Below are positions 1 through 5,299 of a stretch of DNA of 5,299 nt, one piece after another. The translations under genes and the position numbers were made by a program. Each line of letters starts with the position of its first letter. Within the stretch, counting starts at the first letter, position 1. Origin of the DNA: Nitratireductor sp. (GTDB lineage Bacteria; Pseudomonadota; Alphaproteobacteria; Rhizobiales; Rhizobiaceae); NCBI GenBank assembly GCA_020637805.1, contig JACKJU010000019.1:1-5299 (forward strand). The letters run 5' to 3'. The notes beneath the pieces were generated by a model, which did no database searches, was not told the DNA's origin, and worked only from the letters and a program-made list of their open reading frames with translations.

Positions 1-62
1 AACTGAATGGCCAGTCACTCCGCAAGACGAAAACAAACGGTGACGGCAACGCCGAAAACTGA
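1..62 (+). CDS. possible C-terminal tail of an IS21-type istB gene (partial)
   Basis: The frame starting at base 3 is open to a TGA at 60-62 and encodes a short tail beginning LNGQSLRKTKTNGDG. IstB-type ATPase helpers of IS21 elements often end in a segment of the form NG-x-S-x-R followed by basic residues, which this resembles. The position also fits, because the repeat-rich IS end lies directly downstream (99-169). The evidence is only about 19 residues of similarity from memory plus context, so this could equally be chance reading of a non-coding stretch. The rest of the gene would lie left of the window. Confidence 0.25.
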   Translation, partial: LNGQSLRKTKTNGDGNAEN

Positions 63-98
63 TAGCGAAATGTTCACGCCTCAACGCGGCGCACCACA

Positions 99-169
99 GG
101 TGGGCGGATAGCCCGGTTTGGGTGGGCGGATGCCAGCGGAACAAGTGGGCGGATCAATCGGAATACGCA
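99..169 (+). repeat. IS21-like insertion sequence end with three direct repeats
   Basis: Three copies of the core GTGGGCGGAT start at 100, 122 and 145, so they recur every 22-23 bp, about two helical turns. Aligned units are 99-120, 121-143 and 144-169, each continuing into a CGG-rich half, and the last ends GGAATACGCA. IS21-family ends carry multiple transposase-binding repeats and terminate in TG...CA, so the element boundary is probably the CA at 168-169. A more diverged fourth unit may begin at TGTTCACGCC (71). No transposase gene is intact inside the window. The family assignment is by pattern recognition; the repeats themselves are seen directly. Confidence 0.55.
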
Positions 170-838
170 AATGCGCAGGCGCGCCGCAATTCACAATTGA
201 TTTTGCTCAATCGCAGTTGCTGTGGGAACAATCTCTAGATCGCCGGGATTTGGAATTTTCGGCCTTTCATCCCTGTGTCCGGCTGGTTTCGCCAACGGGA
301 TTATGCAACGCAATCGGTACTTTGTATCCGATCGCTGCAGGAGGCGGCGCCTAATTTGCGCTGCATCCTTTTAGTTGAGGCGATGGACCCTTGCATAACA
401 ATGGTCAATGACGGACGGAGAGCTGCCAATCACTACATGCTGCACGAATGACTGAAATGGGCCGGATTTACAACGCTCACTCCGGGCGGGTTCTGGACAT
501 TTGCCGCGCGTGCGAAGATTTATTTGCATTTCCTGCAAGCAGCCCTTCGATGGCAGTTGGCAGGATTGGTTCTCAAGCATATCCACGATGTTATCGCATC
601 GTTCATTGAAACCTGCTGAAGGGGCAACTGTTACCGGATGTCATCATTTCGAAACCGGTAGACCCGGCGTTCGATCAGCTTCTTGCCTATTGCGTCGGCG
701 GTAAATGCCGCATCTATGATCCGTAATTCGAAATAGCACGCCGAGGCGCATGCCAGCGTGTCCGGTGTTCATCGGGTTTGTTCCCTACACCTAAGCGTCA
801 GTGCGCCCGAAAACGCATCGGACTTTCAAGGTCACGAC
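170..838. other. non-coding or decayed region without an intact gene
   Basis: About 670 bases separate the IS-like end from the stop codon of the ABC ATPase gene. Open frames here are short, lack convincing ribosome binding sites and show no recognisable full domain. The only coding-like signal is a frame-2 stretch with in-frame stops (239-606) followed by a frame-1 stretch (610-726). The last ~110 bases (727-838), which lie downstream of the minus-strand ATPase gene, contain no convincing intrinsic terminator: the best inverted repeat (TGCG at 802-805 with CGCA at 814-817) has four pairs only. The region reads as an insertion scar or decayed neighbourhood. Confidence 0.6.
239..606 (+). pseudogene. 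possible decayed coding remnant, identity uncertain
   Basis: Reading frame 2 is open from just after a TAG at 236-238 to a TGA at 449-451, then open again to a TGA at 605-607. The first half contains SGWFRQRDYATQ and then PNLRCILLVE. Their order and spacing recall the strand-helix-strand at the start of the C-terminal Rossmann domain of GT4 glycosyltransferases (a VGR-F-x-x-K-D-Y pattern followed by PDLRLLIVG). The second half has a plausible amphipathic composition but no motif I recognise. No start codon with a ribosome binding site is apparent. Chance openness over such lengths is quite possible, so this is a weak call. Confidence 0.18.
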
Positions 839-1900
839 CTAGATCCGCTTTCCGCTTTGCGCATCGAACACTGAAACCTTTCGCAGATCGATGGCCAGCG
901 GCAGGGTATCGCCTGTGCGTACCCGATGTTCCGGAGAAAGGCGCACGGTGATCGTCACATTCCCGATTTTGCAGATAGCCATTGTATCCGAACCAAGTGG
1001 CTCGACGACTTCGACGGCAGCTGGCATTCCTGCCTCCTTATCGGTGAGATGGAAGCCTTCAGGCCGGATCCCAACCAGGATCTGTTGGCCGCGCGGTGCA
1101 TCAATTGGTTCGAGCAGTAGTTCTGACCGGCCGGCAATATTCACGGACCGGCCGTCCCCCTCGACGATCCCGGGAAGCATGTTCATTTGCGGCGAACCGA
1201 TAAACTCCGCCACGAAGCGCGATTGGGGCTGTTCATACAGTTCGATGGGAGAACCTTGCTGGATGAGCCTACCGTCCTTGAGAATGACTGCGCGATCTGC
1301 AAGCGTCAGAGCTTCCACCTGGTCATGCGTCACATAGACCGTCGTACGGCCGAACAATGCGTGCAACCGCTTGATCTGGGTACGCATCTCGACACGCAGC
1401 TTTGCATCAAGATTGGAAAGCGGTTCGTCAAAAAGAAAGACCTGGGGCCGGCGAACGATTGCGCGTCCCATCGCCACCCGCTGGCGCTGCCCTCCCGAGA
1501 GTTCGGAAGGCCTGCGTTCGAGCAATGGCTCGATCTGCAGAGTCTGCGCAGCTTCCCGGGTCCGTGAGTTGATCTCATCTGGTGGCACGCCGCGCATTTT
1601 CAGGCCGAAGCCGATATTCTGGCTGACGGTCATGTGGGGGTATAGCGCGTAATCCTGGAAGACCATGGCAACATCGCGCTCGCGCGGCGGCACACTGTTC
1701 ACGATCTTGCCGCCAATCCTGATCGTGCCGGCAGAAATTTCCTCCAGGCCGGCAATCATACGCAGCAAAGTGGACTTGCCACACCCGGAAGGGCCGACAA
1801 AAGCCACGAACTCGCCATCTGCGATTTCAAGATCGACGCCATGGATCGCCCGCACAACGCCGTAATCCTTGATGACGCCGGAAAGGCTGATGCTGGCCAT
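839..1900 (-). CDS. ABC transporter ATP-binding protein, MalK/UgpC type (CUT1 sugar importer)
   Basis: This is the cytoplasmic ATPase (353 aa) that powers a carbohydrate-type importer by dimerising under the permeases. Every catalytic element is present: Walker A GPSGCGKST (36-44), Q-loop Gln82, signature LSGGQ (134-138), Walker B VFLFDEP with Glu159, D-loop SNLD (162-165) and switch His192. Residues ~240-350 form the TOBE/regulatory domain, including the GIRPE motif (277-281) typical of MalK/UgpC/MsmX-like proteins. The length is close to the family norm of 355-370. The ATG at 1898-1900 is preceded on the minus strand by AGGGA (plus-strand 1908-1912) at 7 nt. It is transcribed divergently from the regulator-esterase-binding protein-permease operon, and the shared 101-bp gap suggests common control. 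The substrate cannot be inferred from the ATPase, and such ATPases may serve several transporters, so I give no ugpC or malK symbol. Confidence 0.95.
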   Translation of the reverse strand: MASISLSGVIKDYGVVRAIHGVDLEIADGEFVAFVGPSGCGKSTLLRMIAGLEEISAGTIRIGGKIVNSVPPRERDVAMVFQDYALYPHMTVSQNIGFGLKMRGVPPDEINSRTREAAQTLQIEPLLERRPSELSGGQRQRVAMGRAIVRRPQVFLFDEPLSNLDAKLRVEMRTQIKRLHALFGRTTVYVTHDQVEALTLADRAVILKDGRLIQQGSPIELYEQPQSRFVAEFIGSPQMNMLPGIVEGDGRSVNIAGRSELLLEPIDAPRGQQILVGIRPEGFHLTDKEAGMPAAVEVVEPLGSDTMAICKIGNVTITVRLSPEHRVRTGDTLPLAIDLRKVSVFDAQSGKRI

Positions 1901-1943
1901 GTGGATTTCCCTGCTTGGTCAATTTGCTGTTTGGACTTGCAAG

Positions 1944-1964
1944 ATTGAACGGTATCTGTTCAAT
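1944..1964. promoter_or_regulatory. inverted-repeat candidate operator ATTGAAC-N7-GTTCAAT
   Basis: Perfect 7-bp arms at 1944-1950 and 1958-1964 flank a 7-nt spacer centred on base 1954. The left arm contains the predicted -35 box (TTGAAC, 1945-1950) of the plus-strand promoter, so a bound dimer would block RNA polymerase. Dimeric GntR/FCD or LacI proteins bind sites of this size. The symmetry is seen directly; the assignment to the adjacent GntR protein is inferred from position. Confidence 0.5.
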
Positions 1965-1974
1965 TATCGATAAT
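1945..1974 (+). promoter_or_regulatory. predicted sigma70-type promoter of the gntR operon
   Basis: TTGAAC (1945-1950) and GATAAT (1969-1974) are separated by 18 bp and differ little from TTGACA/TATAAT. Transcription would begin near 1981, giving a leader of only about 20 nt before the ATG at 2002. If so, the longer reading from TTG 1915 cannot be translated from this transcript. Other GATAAC copies just downstream could act as alternative -10 elements. Confidence 0.4.
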
Positions 1975-1992
1975 GATAACGATAACGATAAT
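1963..1992. repeat. ATTATC palindrome followed by four tandem GATAAY hexamers
   Basis: Bases 1969-1992 are GATAAT, GATAAC, GATAAC, GATAAT head to tail. The preceding ATTATC (1963-1968) is the reverse complement of the first unit, creating the perfect palindrome ATTATCGATAAT at 1963-1974. Tandem hexamers are the known operator form of E. coli NanR, another GntR/FCD protein, which binds repeated GGTATA. A similar array directly before an FCD regulator gene may therefore be its autoregulatory site. A neutral slippage repeat is the alternative. Confidence 0.55.
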
Positions 1993-2001
1993 CAAGCAAA
2001 G

Positions 2002-2709
2002 ATGGCAGTAGAGAATTTTCACGTACCTCCCGCGAGGCCCGTTCTGCAGTTGGCTACAGGTGCGCGGCGCAGTCAGGCCATTCATTCGGCGCTCCAGCGC
2101 GAAATCGTGATGGGCGAACTGGCTCCGCGTGCCGTTTTGCGCGAGCTTGAGCTTGTTGAACGTTTCGGGGTCAGCCAAGGTACGGTGCGCGAGGCCTTGT
2201 TGTCGCTTCAGGAGGAAGGCCTCGTTCTCCGCCAGCCGCATCGCGGTACTTCCGTTGCCGATTGCCGGGCCGATGATGCCGAGGAGCTGATCCGCATCCG
2301 GCACGACATAGAATGCCGGGGCGTCCGCCGTGCCATGGCAAGAGCAGGGCGGAAGATGGCGGAGCCGCTGGCGCGAGAGCTGGATGCCATGCGCATCGCT
2401 GCAGCAGCAGGCGATGAATACGCCCTGTCCGTTCACGACCGGTCCTTCCATATGCGCCTGTATGCCTTTGCCGACCTGCCGCCTGTCGAACCGGTTCTGT
2501 CACGGGCATTGGTGCATGTGCACAGATTCAAGATCCTGCACCCGGCGCAGGGGCGCGATTTGATGGAAACAGCAAATCGTCATCAGGGCATTGTCGATGC
2601 CATTGCAGACGGCAATGCAGACCTCGCTGCATCGGCGCTGGCACATCATGTCATGACGATTGTCGATCTCGGGCCGAGGATCGTTGGCGAAGAGGCGCAG
2701 GGCAAATGA
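2002..2709 (+). CDS. GntR family transcriptional regulator, FCD (FadR-type) subfamily
   Basis: This is a DNA-binding regulator of 235 aa from the ATG at 2002, the usual size for the FCD group. Residues ~22-85 form the winged helix-turn-helix, with the recognition segment GVSQGTVREALLSLQEEGL and wing RGTSVA. Residues ~92-225 are the all-helical FCD ligand domain. Its metal site appears complete: Asp146 and His150 in HDRSFH, His194 in NRHQG, and His215/His216 in AHHV. FCD proteins usually bind a sugar acid or organic acid through this metal. An upstream in-frame TTG at 1915 would add 29 residues, but they include a low-complexity NDNDND tract encoded by the hexamer repeat and overlap the predicted promoter, so I reject that start. 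The ribosome binding site before 2002 is weak (AGCAAAG). Its stop overlaps the hydrolase start in ATGA (2706-2709). It is probably the local regulator of the transporter, with an unknown ligand. Confidence 0.9.
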   Translation: MAVENFHVPPARPVLQLATGARRSQAIHSALQREIVMGELAPRAVLRELELVERFGVSQGTVREALLSLQEEGLVLRQPHRGTSVADCRADDAEELIRIRHDIECRGVRRAMARAGRKMAEPLARELDAMRIAAAAGDEYALSVHDRSFHMRLYAFADLPPVEPVLSRALVHVHRFKILHPAQGRDLMETANRHQGIVDAIADGNADLAASALAHHVMTIVDLGPRIVGEEAQGK

Positions 2710-3692
2710 AGCAGCCGGTTCCCTCCAAGGCCATGCAGGAAACTCTCGAACGGCTCGCAGTCGAGGATGCCGGTCTTCCCGATCCGACGACCATGGATCC
2801 GGAAACAGGAAGGTTGCAGGCGGCGAGGGCAAATCGCAGGTGGAATGAGGTTGCTGATTTGTCCGCGAGAGTGTCGGTTGAGAGATTGACCATAACAGGT
2901 GGCAACGGTCAGCCTGCGGCTTGCAGGCTCTACCGGCCATTTGATGCCGGCCCGGAGGGGGCTGTTCTGCATATCCACGGCGGCGGCTGGGCATTTTGCG
3001 ATCTGGATACGCATGAGCGTGCCTCACGGATGCTGGCTCTGGCATGCCGTGTGCCGGTATTGTCATGCAAGTACCGGCAGGCACCCGAAAATCCATTCCC
3101 TAGCGGTCTTGACGATTGCCGCGCTGCTTGGGCGGCACTGGCTGGAGGATTTCAAGGATTGAAAGGTCCGTTTGCCATTGCCGGCGACAGCGCCGGAGCC
3201 AATCTCGCTATTGCGGTGATGCTTGCGCAAGCTGCCCGCGGCGAACGGTTACCTGATGCCGGCTTGCTGTTCTATGGCGTCTATGGCGCAAATTTCGAAA
3301 CGCCATCCTATGTGGCACACGCAGACGGGCCAGGGCTGACGCGCGCGAAGATGATGCGGTACTGGAACTGGTATGCGGGTCCGGAATTGCGCGACGATCC
3401 GCTGGCCGTACCGCTCGCGGCAAGTGATGAACAACTAGCCGGCCTGCCGCCGCTTTATATTTCGGCGGCTGCAGTCGATGTCCTGCGATCCGACAGCGAA
3501 GCACTGTTTGCCCGCCTCAAGGCACTGGGCCGCAGCGATCACTACCGGCTGCATGACGGTGTGGTCCACGGTTTCATGCAAATGAGCAGTGAGCTCGAAG
3601 AAGCGCGTCTGGCTTTTGACCATGCAGGAGAAGCGTTTCGCGCGCTTTGCCGCCTGGGCACCGCAAATCATCGTAAGAAGGAGGATGCATGA
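2706..3692 (+). CDS. alpha/beta hydrolase fold-3 (HSL-type esterase/lipase family)
   Basis: A predicted cytoplasmic ester hydrolase of 328 aa with no signal peptide. It has the hallmarks of the hormone-sensitive-lipase family: oxyanion-hole motif HGGGW (91-95), nucleophile elbow GDSAG (160-164, Ser162), and the YRQAPENPFP segment (123-132) typical of the group. The remaining triad is Asp258 in AAVDVLRSDSE (equivalent to the Asp of the usual DPLRDE) and His288 in VVHGF. All catalytic parts are intact and the length is normal. An N-terminal extension of ~80 residues matches the usual cap region. Its ATG overlaps the gntR stop by 4 bp and its TGA overlaps the binding-protein start, so it is translationally coupled on both sides. 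The context suggests it cleaves an acyl ester or lactone of the imported compound. Family members range over short-chain esterases, deacetylases and lactonases, so the substrate remains unknown. Confidence 0.92.
   Translation: MKQPVPSKAMQETLERLAVEDAGLPDPTTMDPETGRLQAARANRRWNEVADLSARVSVERLTITGGNGQPAACRLYRPFDAGPEGAVLHIHGGGWAFCDLDTHERASRMLALACRVPVLSCKYRQAPENPFPSGLDDCRAAWAALAGGFQGLKGPFAIAGDSAGANLAIAVMLAQAARGERLPDAGLLFYGVYGANFETPSYVAHADGPGLTRAKMMRYWNWYAGPELRDDPLAVPLAASDEQLAGLPPLYISAAAVDVLRSDSEALFARLKALGRSDHYRLHDGVVHGFMQMSSELEEARLAFDHAGEAFRALCRLGTANHRKKEDA
3678..3684 (+). promoter_or_regulatory. strong ribosome binding site AAGGAGG of the binding-protein gene
   Basis: This near-perfect anti-16S match lies inside the last codons of the hydrolase gene. 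Two ATGs follow: 3689 (4-nt spacing) and 3692 (7-nt spacing). The 7-nt spacing is the better one, so I prefer the start at 3692. It is the strongest ribosome binding site in the window, as expected for a binding protein made in excess over the permeases. Confidence 0.75.
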
Positions 3693-4915
3693 TGAAACAG
3701 ATAACAAAACTCATGGCGCTCGGCCTTGCCGGCGCCACCATGCTGACCGCGTTCAGCGCTTCTGCTGAAACGGTACGGTTCTGGTATCATTTCGACAATG
3801 CCGACAATCCCATGACGGCCTTGGTCGAGAAGTTCCAGGCTGAAAATCCCGGCATTACCGTCGAGGCCGAAAACGTTCCGTGGAACAGCTATTATGATCA
3901 GTTGTACACCGCGATTGCTGCTGGAAACGGCCCGGATGCCGCGATGGTGAAGCTCAATGCGCAACCACGCCTTCTGGAAATGGGTGCGCTTGAGCCAATC
4001 GACGACCAGATATCGAACTGGTCCGGGCGCGAAGACGTCCAGGCTAACCTGTATGACCTGACCAAGGCTGCAGACGGCAAGCAGTATTACCTGCCGGTGC
4101 AGTATGTGGTCCTCTATCTTTACTATCGCACCGACTACTTTCAGGAGGCGGGACTACAGCCGCCAAAGACCTGTGACGAGTTTCGCAATGCTGCAAAGGC
4201 GCTGACGAAGGATACCAATGGCGACGGGCAACCGGACGTCTACGGATTCGGGTTCCGCGGTGGCAAGGGCGGGCACGATCACTGGGCGACGTTTACGCTG
4301 TCGCGTGAAGGTGTCGGATTCGGCAAGGGAGAACTCACCTCGGAAGCCGGAGTGGCCGGTACACAATTCGTGGTCGATCTCTTCCGCGAAGACAAGGTCT
4401 TCCCGCCGTCCGCGCCGAATGATGGTTTCAAGGAGATCATTGGTGGTTTTCAGGCTGGCGTCACGGCCATGACCATTCACCATATCGGCTCTTCGAAGGG
4501 TATGGTGGAAGCTCTTGGCGACAAGGTGTCTGCCGTGCCGGTGCCCGAATGTGGCGGCGGTCACTGGACCGCCTTTGGAGACGAGAGCACTGCGGTGTTT
4601 TCTGCAGCCAAGGACAAGGATGCCGCATGGAAATGGATCAGCTTCCTTTCGACTGCAGGCAACAATGCCGAGTTCAACAAGGCTACCGGTCAGCTGCCGG
4701 TGACCAAGACCGATTCCGCAAGCTGGAATCTGCATGAGAAACGCTTTGTGGATGCGACGGTGGAATCACTACCGTTTGCCAAGCTGCTGCCCAATGTCTC
4801 TGAAACGGCGGATTTCACCAACACCGTGTGGCCGATATCCATGCAACGTGCACTGACCGGCGAAATCACTGCAGCCGAGATGAATGCCGAGATAGACAAG
4901 CTTTACAACAAGTAA
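3692..4915 (+). CDS. extracellular solute-binding protein family 1 (sugar ABC transporter, UgpB/MalE type)
   Basis: The periplasmic receptor of the importer, 407 aa from the preferred ATG (408 from the ATG at 3689). A Sec signal peptide is clear: basic MKQITK, a hydrophobic stretch, then FSASA with likely cleavage before Glu26 (ETVRFWYHF). There is no lipobox cysteine, so it should be soluble. The mature N-terminus (VRFWYHF...NPMTALVEKFQAENPGI) and the following PWNSYYDQLYTAIAAGNGPD are characteristic of family 1 binding proteins for sugars or glycerol-3-phosphate. A Ca-binding-like loop DTNGDGQPD (174-182) precedes VYGFGF, as seen in many members. Cys161 and Cys287 are the only cysteines and could pair after export. 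The length is normal and the C-terminus (EIDKLYNK) complete. The start overlaps the hydrolase stop (ATG 3689/TGA 3690-3692), and the permease gene follows after a hairpin. The ligand cannot be named from the sequence. Confidence 0.94.
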   Translation: MKQITKLMALGLAGATMLTAFSASAETVRFWYHFDNADNPMTALVEKFQAENPGITVEAENVPWNSYYDQLYTAIAAGNGPDAAMVKLNAQPRLLEMGALEPIDDQISNWSGREDVQANLYDLTKAADGKQYYLPVQYVVLYLYYRTDYFQEAGLQPPKTCDEFRNAAKALTKDTNGDGQPDVYGFGFRGGKGGHDHWATFTLSREGVGFGKGELTSEAGVAGTQFVVDLFREDKVFPPSAPNDGFKEIIGGFQAGVTAMTIHHIGSSKGMVEALGDKVSAVPVPECGGGHWTAFGDESTAVFSAAKDKDAAWKWISFLSTAGNNAEFNKATGQLPVTKTDSASWNLHEKRFVDATVESLPFAKLLPNVSETADFTNTVWPISMQRALTGEITAAEMNAEIDKLYNK

Positions 4916-4922
4916 GGCAAAT

Positions 4923-4946
4923 ACGGGTCGCCGCAAGGCGGCCCGT
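4923..4946 (+). promoter_or_regulatory. GC-rich hairpin with GCAA tetraloop between binding-protein and permease genes
   Basis: A 10-bp stem (4923-4932 with 4937-4946, one G-U wobble) closes a GCAA loop of the GNRA class, 7 nt after the binding-protein stop. No U-run follows (next bases TCGCCCGGG), so it is unlikely to be a full intrinsic terminator. Hairpins in this position commonly protect the upstream message or reduce read-through, which raises binding protein relative to permease, as in malE-malF. The structure is seen in the sequence; the role is inferred. Confidence 0.65.
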
Positions 4947-4964
4947 TCGCCCGGGATACTTCCA

Positions 4965-5299
4965 TTGACCATCGAAGCAGCATCGCCCGTCCCTCTTGCG
5001 CGCCGCATACTTCCCTACGCCATGTTGTCACCTGCGGTGCTCGTGACACTGGCGATCGTCTTCATGCCGATGCTGCAGGCGGTGTGGATGAGCTTTCACG
5101 AATATGTCCTGTTCAGGCCGAAAAACTTCGATTTCATCGGGCTCGACAATTTTATTGCCGCGCTTTCCGATGAGGTCTTCTGGATATCGCTCAGACATAC
5201 CGTGGTCTGGATTGCACTTACGGTTCCCGCACAGCTTCTGCTGGGACTGGCGACAGCCCTGCTGCTCAATCAGGAATTCCCCTGGCGCGGGCTGGCGCG
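4965..5299 (+). CDS. ABC sugar transporter permease, MalF/UgpA type (partial, 3' end outside window)
   Basis: An inner-membrane permease subunit cut by the window edge; 111 residues are visible from a TTG at 4965. The short N-terminus carries basic ARR before a first membrane helix (~16-38, PYAMLSPAVLVTLAIVF). Next come MLQAVWMSFHEY and the family motif FIGLDNF (57-63), then a second hydrophobic helix (~79-101). This order is standard for the first permease of CUT1 importers. No ATG gives a full N-terminus: the first in-frame ATG (5022) lies within the first helix. I therefore choose TTG 4965, preceded by a weak GGGA at 4953-4956 (8 nt). The frame is open back into the hairpin, so other rare starts are possible. 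It lies 49 bp after the binding-protein stop in the same orientation; a second permease is expected downstream. Confidence 0.85.
   Translation, partial: MTIEAASPVPLARRILPYAMLSPAVLVTLAIVFMPMLQAVWMSFHEYVLFRPKNFDFIGLDNFIAALSDEVFWISLRHTVVWIALTVPAQLLLGLATALLLNQEFPWRGLA

Larger units (their letters stand above)
1901..2001. promoter_or_regulatory. divergent intergenic control region
   Basis: This 101-bp gap lies between the ATPase start (minus strand) and the regulator start (plus strand), so it must hold promoters for both directions. It contains a 7-bp-arm inverted repeat (1944-1964), a perfect 12-bp palindrome (1963-1974) and four tandem GATAAY hexamers (1969-1992), which overlap one another and the predicted plus-strand -10 box. 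I could not pick a convincing minus-strand -35/-10 pair, although GTTCAA at 1958-1963 reads TTGAAC on that strand. The layout fits one regulator controlling both transcripts. Confidence 0.7.

Noticed and set aside
99..154. CRISPR-like spaced repeats
   Set aside because: The conserved core is only about 10 bp with 12-13 bp between copies, too short for a CRISPR repeat-spacer structure; IS-end binding sites explain it better.
118..354. 78-aa plus-strand open frame over the IS-like end
   Set aside because: Its first third translates the terminal repeats (GGRMPAEQVGGS), there is no ribosome binding site and no domain is visible.
802..817. possible terminator after the minus-strand ATPase gene
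   Set aside because: Only four pairs (TGCG/CGCA) and no suitable U-run immediately after the stem on the minus strand.
1960..2451. 163-aa minus-strand open frame antisense to gntR
   Set aside because: It is a shadow of the regulator gene; its end translates the GATAAY repeat into an IIVIVIII run.
2500..3096. 198-aa minus-strand open frame across the gntR-hydrolase junction
   Set aside because: It overlaps two well-supported genes antisense and has a composition rich in Arg, Pro and Cys typical of shadow frames.
4154..4735. 193-aa open frame on the minus strand within the binding-protein gene
   Set aside because: It is antisense to a clear, full-length binding protein, shows no recognisable domain and has no promoter or ribosome binding site.

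Overview
The window looks like chromosomal or megaplasmid DNA of an alphaproteobacterium, most likely of the Rhizobiales/Hyphomicrobiales (Rhizobium, Ochrobactrum or Phyllobacterium type). That reading rests on moderately high GC, the codon use, and the typical rhizobial mix of a MalK/UgpC-type ATPase, a family 1 solute-binding protein, an FCD-type GntR regulator and a MalF/UgpA-type permease. The assignment is by gene style only; no taxonomic marker is present.

Region by region: (1) Positions 1-838 hold no intact gene. The first ~170 bases look like the terminal part of an IS21-type insertion sequence: three direct copies of an RGTGGGCGGAT unit spaced 22-23 bp and ending in GGAATACGCA, perhaps preceded by the last codons of an istB-like gene. 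The rest is non-coding or decayed, with faint coding remnants interrupted by stops. (2) 839-1900, minus strand: ABC transporter ATPase with TOBE domain. (3) 1901-2001: a compact divergent control region holding an inverted repeat, a perfect 12-bp palindrome and four tandem GATAAY hexamers, overlapping a plausible sigma70-type promoter for the plus-strand operon. (4) 2002-2709: GntR/FCD regulator. (5) 2706-3692: alpha/beta hydrolase of the hormone-sensitive-lipase (HSL) type. (6) 3692-4915: secreted sugar-type solute-binding protein. (7) 4923-4946: a GC-rich hairpin with a GCAA tetraloop. (8) 4965 to the window end: the first permease, truncated by the window edge. The second permease is presumably beyond it.

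Together the genes form a regulated carbohydrate (or polyol, glycerophosphodiester or similar) import cassette. The binding protein captures substrate in the periplasm, the permease(s) and ATPase carry it in, and the GntR protein probably senses a substrate-derived ligand and controls both divergent transcripts from the shared 101-bp gap. The unusual part is the HSL-type esterase placed between the regulator and the binding protein and joined to both by ATGA start/stop overlaps. It suggests that the imported compound, or a product of it, carries an ester, acyl or lactone group. The substrate cannot be read from the sequence. I see no defence system, CRISPR array or RNA gene in this window.
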